NCBI GenBank assembly: GCA_009823505.1
Contig: VZQC01000392.1
Coordinates: forward strand, 1,012,585-1,076,584
Source: Rhizomys pruinosus
Lineage: Eukaryota > Chordata > Mammalia > Rodentia > Spalacidae
Direction: 5' to 3'
Length of the DNA: 64,000 bases
Shown one piece after another: positions 63,831 to 64,000 of this stretch (positions are counted from its first letter, which is position 1; every line of letters starts with the position of its first letter). The notes beneath the pieces were generated by a model. The model saw only the letters and a program-made list of their open reading frames with translations. It made no database searches and had not been told where the DNA came from. The position numbers and the translations under genes were made by a program.

Positions 63831-63949
63831 AGAATAATTGCTTTTCGAAACTAGGCCTTATTGGCTGCAAATCCTCTCCATCTTTCCCTCAGTGGCTAAA
63901 GAAGCAAAAACAGTTTAAACGAGATACATGCTGTGGAACAGGTGAACAG

Positions 63950-63954
63950 TGTAT

Positions 63955-63997
<43 letters not shown>

Positions 63998-64000
63998 TTT
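63950..64000. repeat. (TTTA)n microsatellite at window end
   Basis: About 12 TTTA units run to the last base; the array or its associated SINE continues outside. Confidence 0.95.

Overview
This window is nuclear DNA from a mammal, almost certainly a myodont rodent. It is packed with B1 (7SL-derived), B2, ID/B4 and MaLR (MT- and ORR1-type) repeats and rodent LINE-1. The B1 consensus here ends in 'cagctggggctacagggagacc', unlike the house mouse or hamster forms as I remember them, so the source is probably neither a murine nor a typical cricetid rodent. A lineage such as mole-rats or jerboas is only a guess.

The only gene I can support is MCM3AP (GANP, germinal-centre-associated nuclear protein) on the + strand. 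Fifteen consecutive coding exons lie between 45 and 63467. Every complete intron has GT and AG ends. The joined exons give 2547 nt, an open frame of 849 codons with consistent phases. They cover the middle and C-terminal half of the protein: the ENY2/centrin-binding (CID) helix, then the region first described as MCM3-associated protein. The N-terminal FG-like and Sac3 parts lie before base 1, and the last exon or exons, with the stop codon, lie after base 64000.

Layout: exons 1-4 (45-9948) are spread among SINE-rich introns that hold a 32-bp minisatellite, a solo ERV LTR and an ORR1-like LTR. The 15-kb intron 4 (9949-25022) holds a GC-rich endogenous-retrovirus piece with an LTR, two broken + strand L1s, a 61/58-bp minisatellite, an MT-type LTR and an old Tigger-like transposon. 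Exons 5-7 (25023-27316) are close together. Intron 7 (27317-36215) holds an MT-type MaLR and a stretch of evident assembly trouble around single-N joins. Intron 8 (36370-48633) holds a roughly 2.2-kb unidentified repeat present twice, then a full-length minus-strand L1 with both ORFs open, then part of an older L1 head to tail with it. Exons 9-14 (48634-58020) encode the MCM3-binding region. Intron 14 holds a 36-bp minisatellite and a nearly complete 2.15-kb MaLR element with both LTRs and a tRNA-Leu-type primer site. Exon 15 is at 63311-63467.

The most unusual points are a recurrent chimeric SINE (B2 head joined to B1) at five loci, the intact L1, the duplicated unidentified repeat with a hairpin found in only one copy, and a minisatellite whose single-unit ancestor survives in a paralogous repeat. 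I found no bacterial-type system, CRISPR array or second protein-coding gene.
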